DNA of 64,000 nt from UBA7236 sp964463165 (lineage in GTDB: Bacteria; Bacteroidota; Bacteroidia; Chitinophagales; BACL12), in assembly GCA_964463165.1 (NCBI GenBank), contig CAYXBK010000018.1, forward strand, positions 1 to 64,000, read 5' to 3'. The translations under genes were made by a program, and so were the position numbers. Shown in pieces: positions 45,491-55,074 of this stretch. The notes under the pieces were generated by a model. The model made no database searches and had not been told where the DNA came from. It saw only the letters and a program-made list of their open reading frames with translations. Numbering within the stretch: position 1 is the stretch's first letter; every line of letters starts with the position of its first letter.

Positions 45491-48004
45491 CTACAAAACG
45501 TTGAATTGTTTCGTCATTTTTTTTCCTGCATTGTTTATCTGTAAAAAGTAATTGCCTGCCGGAAGTTGATTTATTTTTATCGAAGATTTGTCGGTTCCGG
45601 AAATATTGAATTCCTTCACCTTTTCTCCTACTCCATTATAAATTTCAACAATTGCCTGTTTCATAATTTCTGAACATTCGATTATTAAATAATCTGTAGC
45701 CGGATTGGGAAATATATCGAATGAAATATTTTTATCCTCAATTGATTGTATCACCGGCGGCTCCTGGATGGGAACGGATATTTTCCAGGCACCTCTTCCA
45801 TACGTTCCGGCAAATAATGTATTTGTTGGCCCGTCGTAATAGATTTCATAAACAGATGCAATTGGTAATTCGCTTCCCAATAAATTCCAGTTTATGCCAT
45901 CGTTAAATGAATAATAACATCCTACATCAGTTCCTACAATTAATGTTGTTGTATCACCCGGATATTTTGCAATTTGAATATCATTGACAGGGATATCTGG
46001 CATATCACCTGAAATCGGTGTCCAGCTGTCGCCCGCATTTTCAGATTTATAAATATGTGCAATTTCATCCGCCCATCTGAATCCGCTGAACGCAACGTAA
46101 ACAATTTCCGCATCATTCGGATCTGTTTCAATACTCATACAATAACGATATGGTAAACCGCTTGTAATTAATTCCCAGTTTTCACCATAATCTTTACTTC
46201 TCCAGACATTTGCATCGTCGGTGCCAACGTAAATGTAATTTGTATCAGCCGGAGCATTATGTATTGTGAAAATTGTTCCGAACGTCAAACCGATTCCCTG
46301 GCTGCCATTTGAAAGGTCGCTGCTGATTGTAGTTAAATTATTCCCATAATTATTTGTCCGCTGCACTTTACTACCGCCAAAATAAATCGTTGCCGGATTC
46401 AGTGGATTTAATTCGAGCGGACTGCGCCAGTTATGTCTGTCGCCCCAGTCGTAACCGAAAAACATAGGACTCGATCCGTTGATTGATCCGCCATAACCAC
46501 CGTACTGATAATTTGCATAATAGGATAATTCATCTGAAGGAACAAATCTGGTACTTACACCATCTCCTCCACCTACATAATACCAGGGATCGGTTCCGTC
46601 TTTAATAAAACTGCCGTTATCCTGCGCACCGCCAATCAATAAGGAAGTATCGCCCGGATACATATCAATCGTATACAATTGTGTGACCGGAATATTTTGT
46701 GCTGTTGTATAAGTTGCCCAATCATCATTTGTAAAATATAAACCTCCATCGGTTCCGATTATTTTATGATTATCGTTTGTAGGTGAAATATAAAATGCCT
46801 GTTCATCCACATGTGCAGTTCCTGCAAATTTGTTCCATGTATTTCCGCCGTTGAGTGAACGGAAACATTGAAATCCGATCCAGTAAATTTTATTCGGATC
46901 GTTCGGATTTACTTTTACACCATAATACCAGCAGTCCTGTGTATTTGCATCCACTTCTGCTGCACAATTTAAACCCAACCACGAATCACCGCCGTTTGTT
47001 GATTTATAAATATCCTTTAACGCTTCCGTGCTTCCACATACCGCGGCATAAATAATATCCGGATTTGTAGGTGCAATTGCAAGTGTGATCTTTGCAAATT
47101 CTTCATTCGGAATTCCGCTCATAATCATTTCCCAAGTATCACCGCCATCGTTGCTCCGGTATATCCTGCTGCTGAATCCTGTATAATCTTTCCTGTAATA
47201 TCTGCGTACACGTTGCCATGTTGTGGCATAAACAATATTTGGTTCATCCGGATTAATTGCAACATCAATTGCTCCTGTTGAATCATCAATAAATAAAACT
47301 TTTTCCCAACTGCCGCCGCCATCCGTTGTGCGATATACACCGCGGTCAGAAGTATTTTGAAAAAGATCTCCCAGCATTGCTGCAAAAACAATTTGTGTAT
47401 TTTGCGGATTGATTGCAAGCCTACCGGTATTTCCTCCGTTTTCAACGCCTGTATTCACCCATGTCGCACCACCATCGGTTGATTTATAAATTCCATCGCC
47501 ATCATATGTTACCGAACCAACGCCGTTTCCCCCTTCACCCGTTCCGACATAAATTGTATTTGTATCAACCGGATCAATTGCAATATCTCCAATACTTAAA
47601 CTGCCGTTATCATCAAAAATATTCATCCATGTTGTTCCTCCATTATAGGATTTTAATACACCACCGCTTGCCGTGCCGACATAAATTGTATTATCGTTTC
47701 CGGCAGGACATTCAATATCTGCAATTCTTCCTCCGATCGTGAGCGGGCCCATAAATTCCCAATCATCTGCTCTTGTTCCGTCAGTTTTTGCAAGCCTGTT
47801 TTTCTGTTTTAAACTTTTTGTATAATTCACCGCATTGCGTTGTGCCTCTTTATCAACACGGTCGTATGGAAATACTTTTTGTGCATAAAGCCATTCGTCG
47901 GGAGCAAGAGATTCATTTTCTTCAGGAGTGGATTCCGTTGCAAAAAAACGCTGTGAGCAAATTGCTGCAGGAAGAATTAAGAGGAGCAGAAAATATTTTT
48001 TCAT
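45491..48004 (-). CDS. BNR/VPS10-type beta-propeller protein with T9SS sorting domain
   Basis: I chose ATG 48004 (837 residues) because it begins MKKYFLLLLILPAAICSQ, a signal; the longer frame adds 10 residues. The body contains many BNR/Asp-box and sortilin-like repeats (GGVLKSYNGGTTWMNIFDD, GIYKSTDGGATWVNTG, IYKSTNGGDSWLGL, VWRSKDYGENWELI, IYKSENAGDSWTPI), each as an S-x-D-x-G-x-T-W motif in a six- to ten-bladed propeller. The last 75 residues are a T9SS type A domain (FDIFPNPATDYLIIEC, then LPAGNYFLQI). It is secreted or anchored on the surface. The family name glycosyl hydrolase is loose here; catalytic residues are not seen. Confidence 0.9.
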   Translation of the reverse strand: MKKYFLLLLILPAAICSQRFFATESTPEENESLAPDEWLYAQKVFPYDRVDKEAQRNAVNYTKSLKQKNRLAKTDGTRADDWEFMGPLTIGGRIADIECPAGNDNTIYVGTASGGVLKSYNGGTTWMNIFDDNGSLSIGDIAIDPVDTNTIYVGTGEGGNGVGSVTYDGDGIYKSTDGGATWVNTGVENGGNTGRLAINPQNTQIVFAAMLGDLFQNTSDRGVYRTTDGGGSWEKVLFIDDSTGAIDVAINPDEPNIVYATTWQRVRRYYRKDYTGFSSRIYRSNDGGDTWEMIMSGIPNEEFAKITLAIAPTNPDIIYAAVCGSTEALKDIYKSTNGGDSWLGLNCAAEVDANTQDCWYYGVKVNPNDPNKIYWIGFQCFRSLNGGNTWNKFAGTAHVDEQAFYISPTNDNHKIIGTDGGLYFTNDDWATYTTAQNIPVTQLYTIDMYPGDTSLLIGGAQDNGSFIKDGTDPWYYVGGGDGVSTRFVPSDELSYYANYQYGGYGGSINGSSPMFFGYDWGDRHNWRSPLELNPLNPATIYFGGSKVQRTNNYGNNLTTISSDLSNGSQGIGLTFGTIFTIHNAPADTNYIYVGTDDANVWRSKDYGENWELITSGLPYRYCMSIETDPNDAEIVYVAFSGFRWADEIAHIYKSENAGDSWTPISGDMPDIPVNDIQIAKYPGDTTTLIVGTDVGCYYSFNDGINWNLLGSELPIASVYEIYYDGPTNTLFAGTYGRGAWKISVPIQEPPVIQSIEDKNISFDIFPNPATDYLIIECSEIMKQAIVEIYNGVGEKVKEFNISGTDKSSIKINQLPAGNYFLQINNAGKKMTKQFNVL

Positions 48005-48081
48005 ATCTGTATTTGACACCTTAAATTTAATCAAATTATTTTAACCGGTTCCGCGGTTGTATAGCGGATGAGCTCATGAAT

Positions 48082-50151
48082 TCAATAAGAAATACCCCAT
48101 ACATAATACATTGTTCTTGTGTAATACTTGTCGGCGGGAAGCGTCCTGATCTCAATTGTCACCCAACCGTTTTTATCATAATTATTTGTCACCGTATAAT
48201 ATTGCAGCCAGATACCTTCACCAACATTATCCGAGCCACCTGTTAAAGCACCGCCATCAGTATTTTCATACAAATAACTGAGGTTATTCGGAATAAATTT
48301 CACCCTGTTCATATCCGCATCTTCCATCATAAAAAAAACTTTTAATGTTTTTCCGACCGGTACATCGATGCGTACGTATTCACGGTCGAATACCGGTTCA
48401 GCAGTAAACACCAAAGCACCTCCGTCATGAAATTCGAAACCGGGTGAAGTGCTTTTTGCAATTTCAGTTGCAGCCCGAAGTGTTTGAACAATATTTGCCG
48501 GCTCAGAGTGCGTACCATAATTTGTTTTATCGGTAAAAACGGTTGTTTGTGTTTGATTGGATGTAACAACCGGTTCAACCATCGACAGGTCGGTTGGCTG
48601 CCCTTCGTATTGCAAACAATTTATTAATGTATAATCCGGTGCAGGTTCACAATAAATGTATTGATGATCATTTAAAATACGCAATGCTTTTCCCTGAGCG
48701 ATTCCATTTACATATTTCACGCTGTAATTCGCCTCAAAATTATAGCCGATCGAACCATAACCGTTTGGGATATCATTTACAAAATTGCAGTGAAAACTTC
48801 TTTTCCCGTTATAACCGAAATTAGATGCATCGCGATGAATAAATGACCTGCCCATGTAAATGGTTGTTATTCCGTTTTTTAATCCATTTAAAAATTCGCT
48901 TGCTATTATCATAGAATCGTACGGCATAATGATCAAACCCGTACCGTTTAATCTGCCGTTTAAAAATTTCCCGTCGTAAATATTTCCCTTTGCATCAATA
49001 AAAACACCGGATCCGTTTTTACAATCACCGCTGACACAACCCGGAATTGCAAGGGTTTGCATATTCGCATATATTTTAAAACAATGCATATCCGCCCGCA
49101 TTTCATTACCGGGATCGGAAGGGCGCACAAATTTTAATTGCACCATTTGATCTGCATCGCCGGTTAATTTCTCAAGGATCTGCAATTTATTCATGTCATA
49201 AATATAATTTTCGTTCAGCGCAACACTTGTAATTCTGTCGCCTGCTTTTAAACCTTCCAGCCATGCGGGAGAATATGGATCCACTGCAGTAATAAACCAA
49301 TTCTCATTTATTTTTTGGATTTCCAGTCCAACACCGCAAATCAATTTATCGGGATGAGCCGCTGCAATCATATTAATAATTTCAGCAGCAGATTTGGAAT
49401 TTATAATTGAATCAGCCTGCAATTTTTTCCGGACAATAGCGGCCTGTTCATCTTCATATTTTTTCAATGCTGCAGCATCTTCCTCTGCTTTTTGCTTTGC
49501 GAGTTGGGCTTTTGTTTCATCTTGCTTTTTTTTCTCTGCGAGTGCATTCAAATATTTTGCTTCGGCATCTGTTTTTATTTTTTCGCTTTCAGCAAAAGAA
49601 ACATATTTACCTCCGGAAGCTTCCGGATCGGGATACACTTTATTTACTACAGGGCCGGTATAAACATCTCCGTTTTCATACAGAATCGTTTTAATATCTT
49701 CTTTACAATTTCCAACGCATGTTCCCAGTAATTTTGGTCCACCCTCAACCGGAGCTTTGTTTGCTTTTGGAAATTCTGCAGTATAGCTAAGTAAACTTGC
49801 ATATAATTCACCCCGCTGCTGCCAGCCCGATGTGGTATATAATATCATGCAGCAATCATATTGCCTGCTGTTAATCTGATTTAAAAATTCCAGACCAGTC
49901 AGATTTTTAGAATAGCCCGCTTTTGCTTCACCTGCTATCCATAACATTTCGGCACCCACAACCATTCCGGCCATATCGGCAGGGCTGCCGCTTTTTATAT
50001 AAGTGATTAAGGGAACAGTATAAAAACTATCCCGTTCGGAGGTATGAATGATTACGAATTTAAATCCGAAATCTTTGCATTCATAAATTTGCTGTGCACT
50101 GAGCGTAGAGTAAAATAAAAGGGTAAAAAAGAAAAGTAAATAACGGTTCAT
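48082..50151 (-). CDS. Exported PDZ-coiled coil-PDZ-MORN protein
   Basis: I start at ATG 50151 (689 residues) for the signal MNRYLLFFFTLLFYSTLSAQ. A first PDZ-like domain (about 22-90; SGSPADMAGMVVGAEMLWIAGE) is followed by a Lys/Glu-rich coiled coil (about 195-245). A second PDZ domain (about 265-340; YSPAWLEGLKAGDRITSV) leads to MORN repeats (about 380-485; GVFIDAKGNIYDGKFLNGRLNGTG). A C-terminal beta domain ends the protein. PDZ domains here lack a protease module, so the protein is a scaffold rather than a DegP-type enzyme. Partner unknown. It is probably periplasmic. Confidence 0.82.
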   Translation of the reverse strand: MNRYLLFFFTLLFYSTLSAQQIYECKDFGFKFVIIHTSERDSFYTVPLITYIKSGSPADMAGMVVGAEMLWIAGEAKAGYSKNLTGLEFLNQINSRQYDCCMILYTTSGWQQRGELYASLLSYTAEFPKANKAPVEGGPKLLGTCVGNCKEDIKTILYENGDVYTGPVVNKVYPDPEASGGKYVSFAESEKIKTDAEAKYLNALAEKKKQDETKAQLAKQKAEEDAAALKKYEDEQAAIVRKKLQADSIINSKSAAEIINMIAAAHPDKLICGVGLEIQKINENWFITAVDPYSPAWLEGLKAGDRITSVALNENYIYDMNKLQILEKLTGDADQMVQLKFVRPSDPGNEMRADMHCFKIYANMQTLAIPGCVSGDCKNGSGVFIDAKGNIYDGKFLNGRLNGTGLIIMPYDSMIIASEFLNGLKNGITTIYMGRSFIHRDASNFGYNGKRSFHCNFVNDIPNGYGSIGYNFEANYSVKYVNGIAQGKALRILNDHQYIYCEPAPDYTLINCLQYEGQPTDLSMVEPVVTSNQTQTTVFTDKTNYGTHSEPANIVQTLRAATEIAKSTSPGFEFHDGGALVFTAEPVFDREYVRIDVPVGKTLKVFFMMEDADMNRVKFIPNNLSYLYENTDGGALTGGSDNVGEGIWLQYYTVTNNYDKNGWVTIEIRTLPADKYYTRTMYYVWGISY

Positions 50152-50225
50152 ATAAATCAGATGAGATCGAAATATACCCAAATAAATCGATTCAGGCATA
50201 TTGAAATCAACAGATGAACAAAGGT

Positions 50226-50945
50226 TTAAAACCCGAATGCACTTTTTGTATTTACTTCGATAAGTCCGCCGGTAAAATCACCATATTTTGCAGAAAATCC
50301 AAAGCAGGTCACATCCACCCAGCGAATTGATTGAAGCGGAACATGCGCATCCCCAATCACAACAATCCCGTCAATGATATATTTATTCGCATCAGATCTT
50401 GAACCTGCGAAATAAAGCAAACCATCTTCTCCGCCGTCAGCTGCATAAACCATTCGCGTTTGCATTGCGATAATATGCGGAATCTCTCCTTTAGGTAATG
50501 TTGTTGCCGCTTTTCGTGTAATGATTTTAGCTTCGACATACTGAAATCCAAAACCTGGCATATCGCAATCAATGCACGGATTTATAATTTTAGGAAATGT
50601 TGATTGAATTGAAACTTCGGGCAATTCAACCGGATAAGTGATCAGGCCAATTAAAACAGTATCAGTTGGAAAAGGATCTAAAATACATACAGAGGAAAAA
50701 TATCCGACATAGGATATTTTGATGGAAAGAGATCTTTTTGGAATATATTTTAAAACAAAAGCACCATTTGAATCTGTGATGGCTGTTTGAATGATTTCTT
50801 CCTTTTCCATTAAACTGATATTTGCACAAGAAAGTGGTTGACCATTCACCTCGTCAACCACTCTCCCATGGAGCAGGGAAGATTGTGCAAATGCTGCAAA
50901 AAAATTCATAGCGCAGCAAAAGAGGATAATTATTTTGCGAAACAT
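50226..50945 (-). CDS. Barrel-less CarboxypepD_reg plus TonB-plug-like protein, copy 2
   Basis: The 239-residue exported protein (signal MFRKIIILFCCAMNFFAAFAQ) has a carboxypeptidase-regulatory-like beta domain (about 23-105; LHGRVVDEVNGQPLSCANISL, DSNGAFVLKYIPKRSLSIKI). A plug-like segment (about 150-239) contains YIIDGIVVIGDAHVPLQSI and GDFTGGLIEV. In a TonB-dependent receptor a 22-strand barrel should follow, but the protein stops. It is a paralogue of the gene at 50950 and lies 4 bp downstream of it. Two Cys (NPCIDCD) in the middle are distinctive. Confidence 0.83.
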   Translation of the reverse strand: MFRKIIILFCCAMNFFAAFAQSSLLHGRVVDEVNGQPLSCANISLMEKEEIIQTAITDSNGAFVLKYIPKRSLSIKISYVGYFSSVCILDPFPTDTVLIGLITYPVELPEVSIQSTFPKIINPCIDCDMPGFGFQYVEAKIITRKAATTLPKGEIPHIIAMQTRMVYAADGGEDGLLYFAGSRSDANKYIIDGIVVIGDAHVPLQSIRWVDVTCFGFSAKYGDFTGGLIEVNTKSAFGF

Positions 50946-50949
50946 GTAA

Positions 50950-51630
50950 TTAATTCACGTCGATATAATCCTTTGTAAATATTTCGACAATACCGCCGGT
51001 TACATCACCATAATTTGCGGGAATGCCACCGGTAATCACATTGATGGATTTAATTGAATTCATAGGTAGATATAAACTGCCGATCACTTTAATTCCGTCC
51101 ACCACATATAATGTTGCGTCTTCTCTCGAACCGCCGATATTTAAACCGCCTGTTTTTTCATTGTTGTACACCGCTGGCGCCTGTGCGGCAACATCAATGA
51201 TATTGTCTATTGCACGGTGCTTAAAATCTTCTGCTTTTACTGTAGTGATCACAGTCGGGTCCTGTTTATCTATCAATGGAGCTGTTACATAAATCGGCCC
51301 GATGGAAATTCCTGATTTTAATTCCAGGATTTGAAATGTAAGTCCGCGGGTGGTTACTTCAATATGCTGGTATTCCACCGTATCATATCCGAATGCAGAA
51401 ACATATAAATCGTAATATCCCGGTTGTAATGGTTTTAAAGTATATACGCCGGATGCATCGGATTGCGATTGCATAACGAGATTTGAATTTGTTTTCAAAG
51501 TGAGATAAGCGCTTGGAATGGATTCCTTTGTTTCGCTGTCAATTACTTTACCGGTAATTTCTCCTTCAAATTGCGCAAATACTGCTGCAGATAAAAAAAG
51601 AAATAAAATAGAAGCCGCTGCTTTTTTCAT
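50950..51630 (-). CDS. Barrel-less CarboxypepD_reg plus TonB-plug-like protein, copy 1
   Basis: I start at ATG 51630 (226 residues) for the signal MKKAAASILFLFLSAAVFAQ. The layout is the same as the next gene: a carboxypeptidase-regulatory-like domain (about 22-105; GEITGKVIDSETKESIPSAYL, GVYTLKPLQPGYYDLYV), then a plug-like domain (about 120-226; TLYVVDGIKVIGSLYLPMNSI, GGIPANYGDVTGGIVEI). It resembles SusC/RagA N-termini cut before the barrel. No frameshift or continuing barrel remnant is visible. Possible roles are occlusion of another barrel or a protein-binding adaptor (inference). It is the first gene of a two-gene operon. Confidence 0.84.
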   Translation of the reverse strand: MKKAAASILFLFLSAAVFAQFEGEITGKVIDSETKESIPSAYLTLKTNSNLVMQSQSDASGVYTLKPLQPGYYDLYVSAFGYDTVEYQHIEVTTRGLTFQILELKSGISIGPIYVTAPLIDKQDPTVITTVKAEDFKHRAIDNIIDVAAQAPAVYNNEKTGGLNIGGSREDATLYVVDGIKVIGSLYLPMNSIKSINVITGGIPANYGDVTGGIVEIFTKDYIDVN

Positions 51631-51753
51631 GTTGTGTTTTTTTAATTGTTCAAACTTATATGGATTGCATACATCATTTGTCACCCGATTGCCATGAATG
51701 TTGCCATGACAATGGAATGACCGATTGTTTACACAACGATGAAAAAAACGCTG

Positions 51754-53538
51754 CTATTTCACAATTATTTCGAAGGGCAGCCTTGCCTGTGTTACAGGGC
51801 GATTCAATAATTGCTCCACTGCCTGGTAATGCGGATATAAAATGCCGAGTTGTTCGGACTTGATTTTTGCTTCTGTTTCTTCTGTTAAACTTGTGATGAC
51901 AGATTCGAACACGGTTTCTTCCTGTTTCGGATATTCAACAATTTTAAATTCTTTTAATCCTGCCAGTTCTTTTGCTCCTGCAATTGCTTCATCAATACCA
52001 CCGATCTCATCTACCAAACCGATTTCTTTTGCTTTTGCACCTATCCAGATGCGCCCTTGCGCTATTGCTTCAATTTGTTCAACCGTCATATGCCTTCCGT
52101 CTGCCACCATTTGTTTGAAATGCAGATAGGTGGAGTCCACCCCATCCTGTAAAATTTGCGCTTCACGTGCATTGAATTCTCTGGTTATGGATGGAAAATC
52201 GGCATGAGCAGAAGTGCTTGCGGTGTCGAATGTGATGCCGAGCTTATCATTCATAAATCCTGAAATTTCGGGCACAATTAAAAACACGCCGATCGATCCG
52301 GTTAATGTATTCGGTTGCGCATAAATTTTATTTGCATTACATGAGATCATATATCCGCCGCTGGCTGCATAATCACCCATTGAAACAACAACGGGTTTTA
52401 ATTTTTTAGTGATCTCAATTTCACGCCACATCACATCACTTGCAACCGCACTTCCTCCCGGCGAATTTACACGCAGCACAACCGCTTTAATATTTTTATC
52501 ATCTCTTACTTTTTGCATCGACTCTGCAAATGATTTTGAACCGAGATAAGAACCGCCTTCTCCTTCACCATCTATAATAGTTCCGTCGGCATAAACAATT
52601 GCGATTTTTTCTTTTGCGGCGGCATCCGATTTTGAAACAGATGAAAATGAATTTTTATAATCACTCATTGCAACGAGTTCAATTTTGCGATCACTGCTCA
52701 CACCGCAGCGTTTTTTCATTTCATCAATCACTTCATCATAATATTTCAGCTCATCGATCAGTCCGTATTTCACAGCTTCGGAAGGATACCAGCCGGAAAG
52801 ATTATCTGCGATCGCCCTGTATTCAGAAACTGATTTTGGGCGTGCTGCATTTATTTCATTTAAATTTTCATCAAACAAGCCATTTAAAAATTCTTCCAGC
52901 TGCAAACGGTTTTCATCGCTCATTTTTTCCATTCTGAACGGTTCTGTTGCGCTCTTGAATTTCCCGTCGTAAAACACCTGTGTTTTTATACCAAGCTTAT
53001 CGATTGTTCCTTTATAAAAAGATAATTGCGCACTTAATCCTTTAAAATCAATTGCACCTGAAGGATTCATATATATTTTATCGGCGATACTTCCGAAATA
53101 ATAACTTGTTTGTGAAATCACTTCACCATAGGCAACAACAAATTTTCCGCTGGTCTTTTTAAAATCTGCAAGCGCATCTCTTATTTCCTGCAGTGTTGCA
53201 TAACTGTTTGGGTTGATGCCGAGCTCCAGATAAATACCTTTGATATTTTCATCCGTTTCAGCATGTTTAATATTGGCAAGAATATCGTTCAGTCCGATGG
53301 CATTTCCATCTCCCAACGATAAAAGACCAAGGCCGGAAGGCAAACCTGTTTGCGTTTGCTCCCCGATTTCATAATTTGTATTGATCCTCAAAACCGAATT
53401 CGGCTTCACGGCGAGTTTATCTTTTTCAAAAGATTTTGAAATGCCGGAGATGATGGCAGCGAATAAAAAGATGGAAATTACTGTAAACACAAGGATCGCA
53501 AGAAACGATGCGAAAAAGGAGCGGAAGAATTCTTTCAT
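51754..53538 (-). CDS. sppA: Signal peptide peptidase SppA, 67K type
   Basis: SppA is a membrane serine protease that degrades cleaved signal peptides. The 594-residue protein has one N-terminal membrane segment (about 10-32), and two ClpP/crotonase-like domains as in the long type. The catalytic Lys is Lys195, in KFKSATEPF. The Ser nucleophile is Ser393, in MGDYAASGGYM. Both match the E. coli long-form dyad in context. Length is usual for the tetrameric 67K form. The gene diverges from folK with a short 93-bp gap. Confidence 0.95.
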   Translation of the reverse strand: MKEFFRSFFASFLAILVFTVISIFLFAAIISGISKSFEKDKLAVKPNSVLRINTNYEIGEQTQTGLPSGLGLLSLGDGNAIGLNDILANIKHAETDENIKGIYLELGINPNSYATLQEIRDALADFKKTSGKFVVAYGEVISQTSYYFGSIADKIYMNPSGAIDFKGLSAQLSFYKGTIDKLGIKTQVFYDGKFKSATEPFRMEKMSDENRLQLEEFLNGLFDENLNEINAARPKSVSEYRAIADNLSGWYPSEAVKYGLIDELKYYDEVIDEMKKRCGVSSDRKIELVAMSDYKNSFSSVSKSDAAAKEKIAIVYADGTIIDGEGEGGSYLGSKSFAESMQKVRDDKNIKAVVLRVNSPGGSAVASDVMWREIEITKKLKPVVVSMGDYAASGGYMISCNANKIYAQPNTLTGSIGVFLIVPEISGFMNDKLGITFDTASTSAHADFPSITREFNAREAQILQDGVDSTYLHFKQMVADGRHMTVEQIEAIAQGRIWIGAKAKEIGLVDEIGGIDEAIAGAKELAGLKEFKIVEYPKQEETVFESVITSLTEETEAKIKSEQLGILYPHYQAVEQLLNRPVTQARLPFEIIVK

Positions 53539-53631
53539 TTCAGAGTTTGATTGTTTATAATTTTTTTATAAAAAAAGTACTATTTTTCAAAAGTTCTCGT
53601 TACTTTTCGGAGGAAACTCCTCACTTAGTAG

Positions 53632-54138
53632 ATGATGACGGAACATATTGCCTACTTATTGTTGGGCACAAATTTAGGAAACCGCACAGAGAACCTTTCA
53701 AAGGCAACTGCCGCAATCAGAATGTTTTTGGGTCGTGTGGACCAGCAATCTCATGTTTATGAGACGGAGCCTTGGGGCCGCCCGCATCAGCCAACCTTCT
53801 ACAATCAGGCAATTCAGATCACAACACCTTGTTCACCACTCGAAACACTGCACCTTATAAAACAGGTGGAATTTCTTCTAGGCCGGGATAATAAAGAAAA
53901 ATGGGCACCAAGGATCATTGATATCGATATTTTGTTTTTTGATGACCTCTGTATCGAATCACCATTATTAACAGTTCCGCATAAACATCTCACAGACAGG
54001 AAGTTTACCCTTGAACCACTCAAAGAAATTGCACCGCATCTCGTTCATCCTGCCGCTCAGAAAACGATCACACAACTTTATCTTGAATGCCCCGATCCCC
54101 TCGTTGTAAATCCGCTGAATGTGGTTTATCAGTTTTGA
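53632..54138 (+). CDS. folK: 2-amino-4-hydroxy-6-hydroxymethyldihydropteridine diphosphokinase
   Basis: FolK transfers pyrophosphate from ATP to hydroxymethyldihydropterin in folate synthesis. The 168-residue cytoplasmic protein has the family blocks: GTNLGNRTENL at the N-terminus, YETEPWG, FYNQAI, and the signature WAPRIIDIDILFFDD. The C-terminal VPHKHLTDRKFTLEPL block is intact. There are two adjacent ATG codons (53632 and 53635); either could start. No other folate gene is beside it. Confidence 0.95.
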   Translation: MMTEHIAYLLLGTNLGNRTENLSKATAAIRMFLGRVDQQSHVYETEPWGRPHQPTFYNQAIQITTPCSPLETLHLIKQVEFLLGRDNKEKWAPRIIDIDILFFDDLCIESPLLTVPHKHLTDRKFTLEPLKEIAPHLVHPAAQKTITQLYLECPDPLVVNPLNVVYQF

Positions 54139-54293
54139 GATGGAGCCAGGAATCAAGACTTCAACATCCCTGTAAAATATAATTCCTGTTTTACTGCTTA
54201 TAAATGTAAATTTCAGTGAATGAAATAACATTCCATTTACATAGCAGCCTCAAACCTGACTCATATCATCATTTGTAATTAAATGCATCTTGT

Positions 54294-54318
54294 CTCCTGA
54301 CTCTTGACTCCTGACTCT
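54294..54318. repeat. Heptamer tandem repeat overlapping a promoter
   Basis: CTCCTGA, CTCTTGA, CTCCTGA and CTCTAAA follow one another with period seven. The second unit supplies the TTG at 54304-54306 that fits the -33 element of the kinase promoter. Confidence 0.6.
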
Positions 54319-54333
54319 AAATTCCTATTTTTG
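54304..54333 (+). promoter_or_regulatory. Bacteroidota-type promoter upstream of the deoxynucleoside kinase gene
   Basis: TTG at 54304-54306 is followed after exactly 19 nt by TATTTTTG (54326-54333), matching the TTG-N19-TAnnTTTG consensus of Bacteroidota. The start codon is at 54338, five bases later, so the transcript would be nearly leaderless if this is used. The match is by eye. Confidence 0.55.
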
Positions 54334-54337
54334 AAAA

Positions 54338-54970
54338 ATGAATTACCGCATACTCACTGTAGAAGGAAATATTGGTTCAGGTAAAACATCATTTGCCAGG
54401 AAACTTGCGGAAGAATACAAGGCAAAACTGATCCTTGAAACATTTGCAGATAATCCGTTCTTACAGAAATTCTTTGTAAAACAGCAGGATTATGCACTTG
54501 GTATGGAAATGTTTTTCATGGCCGAACGGTATGAACAATTAAAAGAAGAGCTCGGCAACTGGGAATTATTTAAAGATAAAGTGGTGATAGATTATTTATT
54601 CACAAAATCACTTTTATATGCAAGGGCGAATCTCGACGATACGGAATATGCGCTGTATCAAAAGATATTTAACATCCTGAATCCGAAATTACCACAAGCC
54701 GACCTGATCATTTATTTACATAGTTCGCTCGACAGGCTGGTGGCAAATATTCAAAAGCGTGGAAGGGAATTTGAACAAACCGTAAAAAAAGAATACCTGA
54801 AAAAAATCGAGGATATTTATTTTGAATATTTCAGGCAACACGAAAATGAAAGGATCGTGGTAATTGATGTGACCGAAGCAGATTTTGTGAACAGGGAAAC
54901 AGATTACAGAAAACTGATTGAAATAATCGAAACCGATCTGCCGAAGGGCCTCAACCGGTTCAAAATTTAG
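54338..54970 (+). CDS. Deoxynucleoside kinase
   Basis: This enzyme phosphorylates deoxynucleosides for salvage. The 210-residue protein has a P-loop GNIGSGKTS at 10-18. The FFMAERYEQL block (lid and substrate side) and VIDYLFTKSLLYA (the region that in relatives reads DRS) are present. A later LRD-like segment, LDRLVANIQKRGREFE, matches the lid. It belongs to the deoxyadenosine/deoxyguanosine kinase family; the exact base specificity cannot be told. It is preceded by a good promoter and a heptamer tract. Confidence 0.92.
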   Translation: MNYRILTVEGNIGSGKTSFARKLAEEYKAKLILETFADNPFLQKFFVKQQDYALGMEMFFMAERYEQLKEELGNWELFKDKVVIDYLFTKSLLYARANLDDTEYALYQKIFNILNPKLPQADLIIYLHSSLDRLVANIQKRGREFEQTVKKEYLKKIEDIYFEYFRQHENERIVVIDVTEADFVNRETDYRKLIEIIETDLPKGLNRFKI

Positions 54971-55074
54971 ATCAGTTCTTCCTTCAAAACAAAAATCATT
55001 GCCCAAATTGGTTCCGGTTGCAATTCAAATTGAACAGATTAATGAGGATTTTATACTTTTACAAAAAACAGAAT

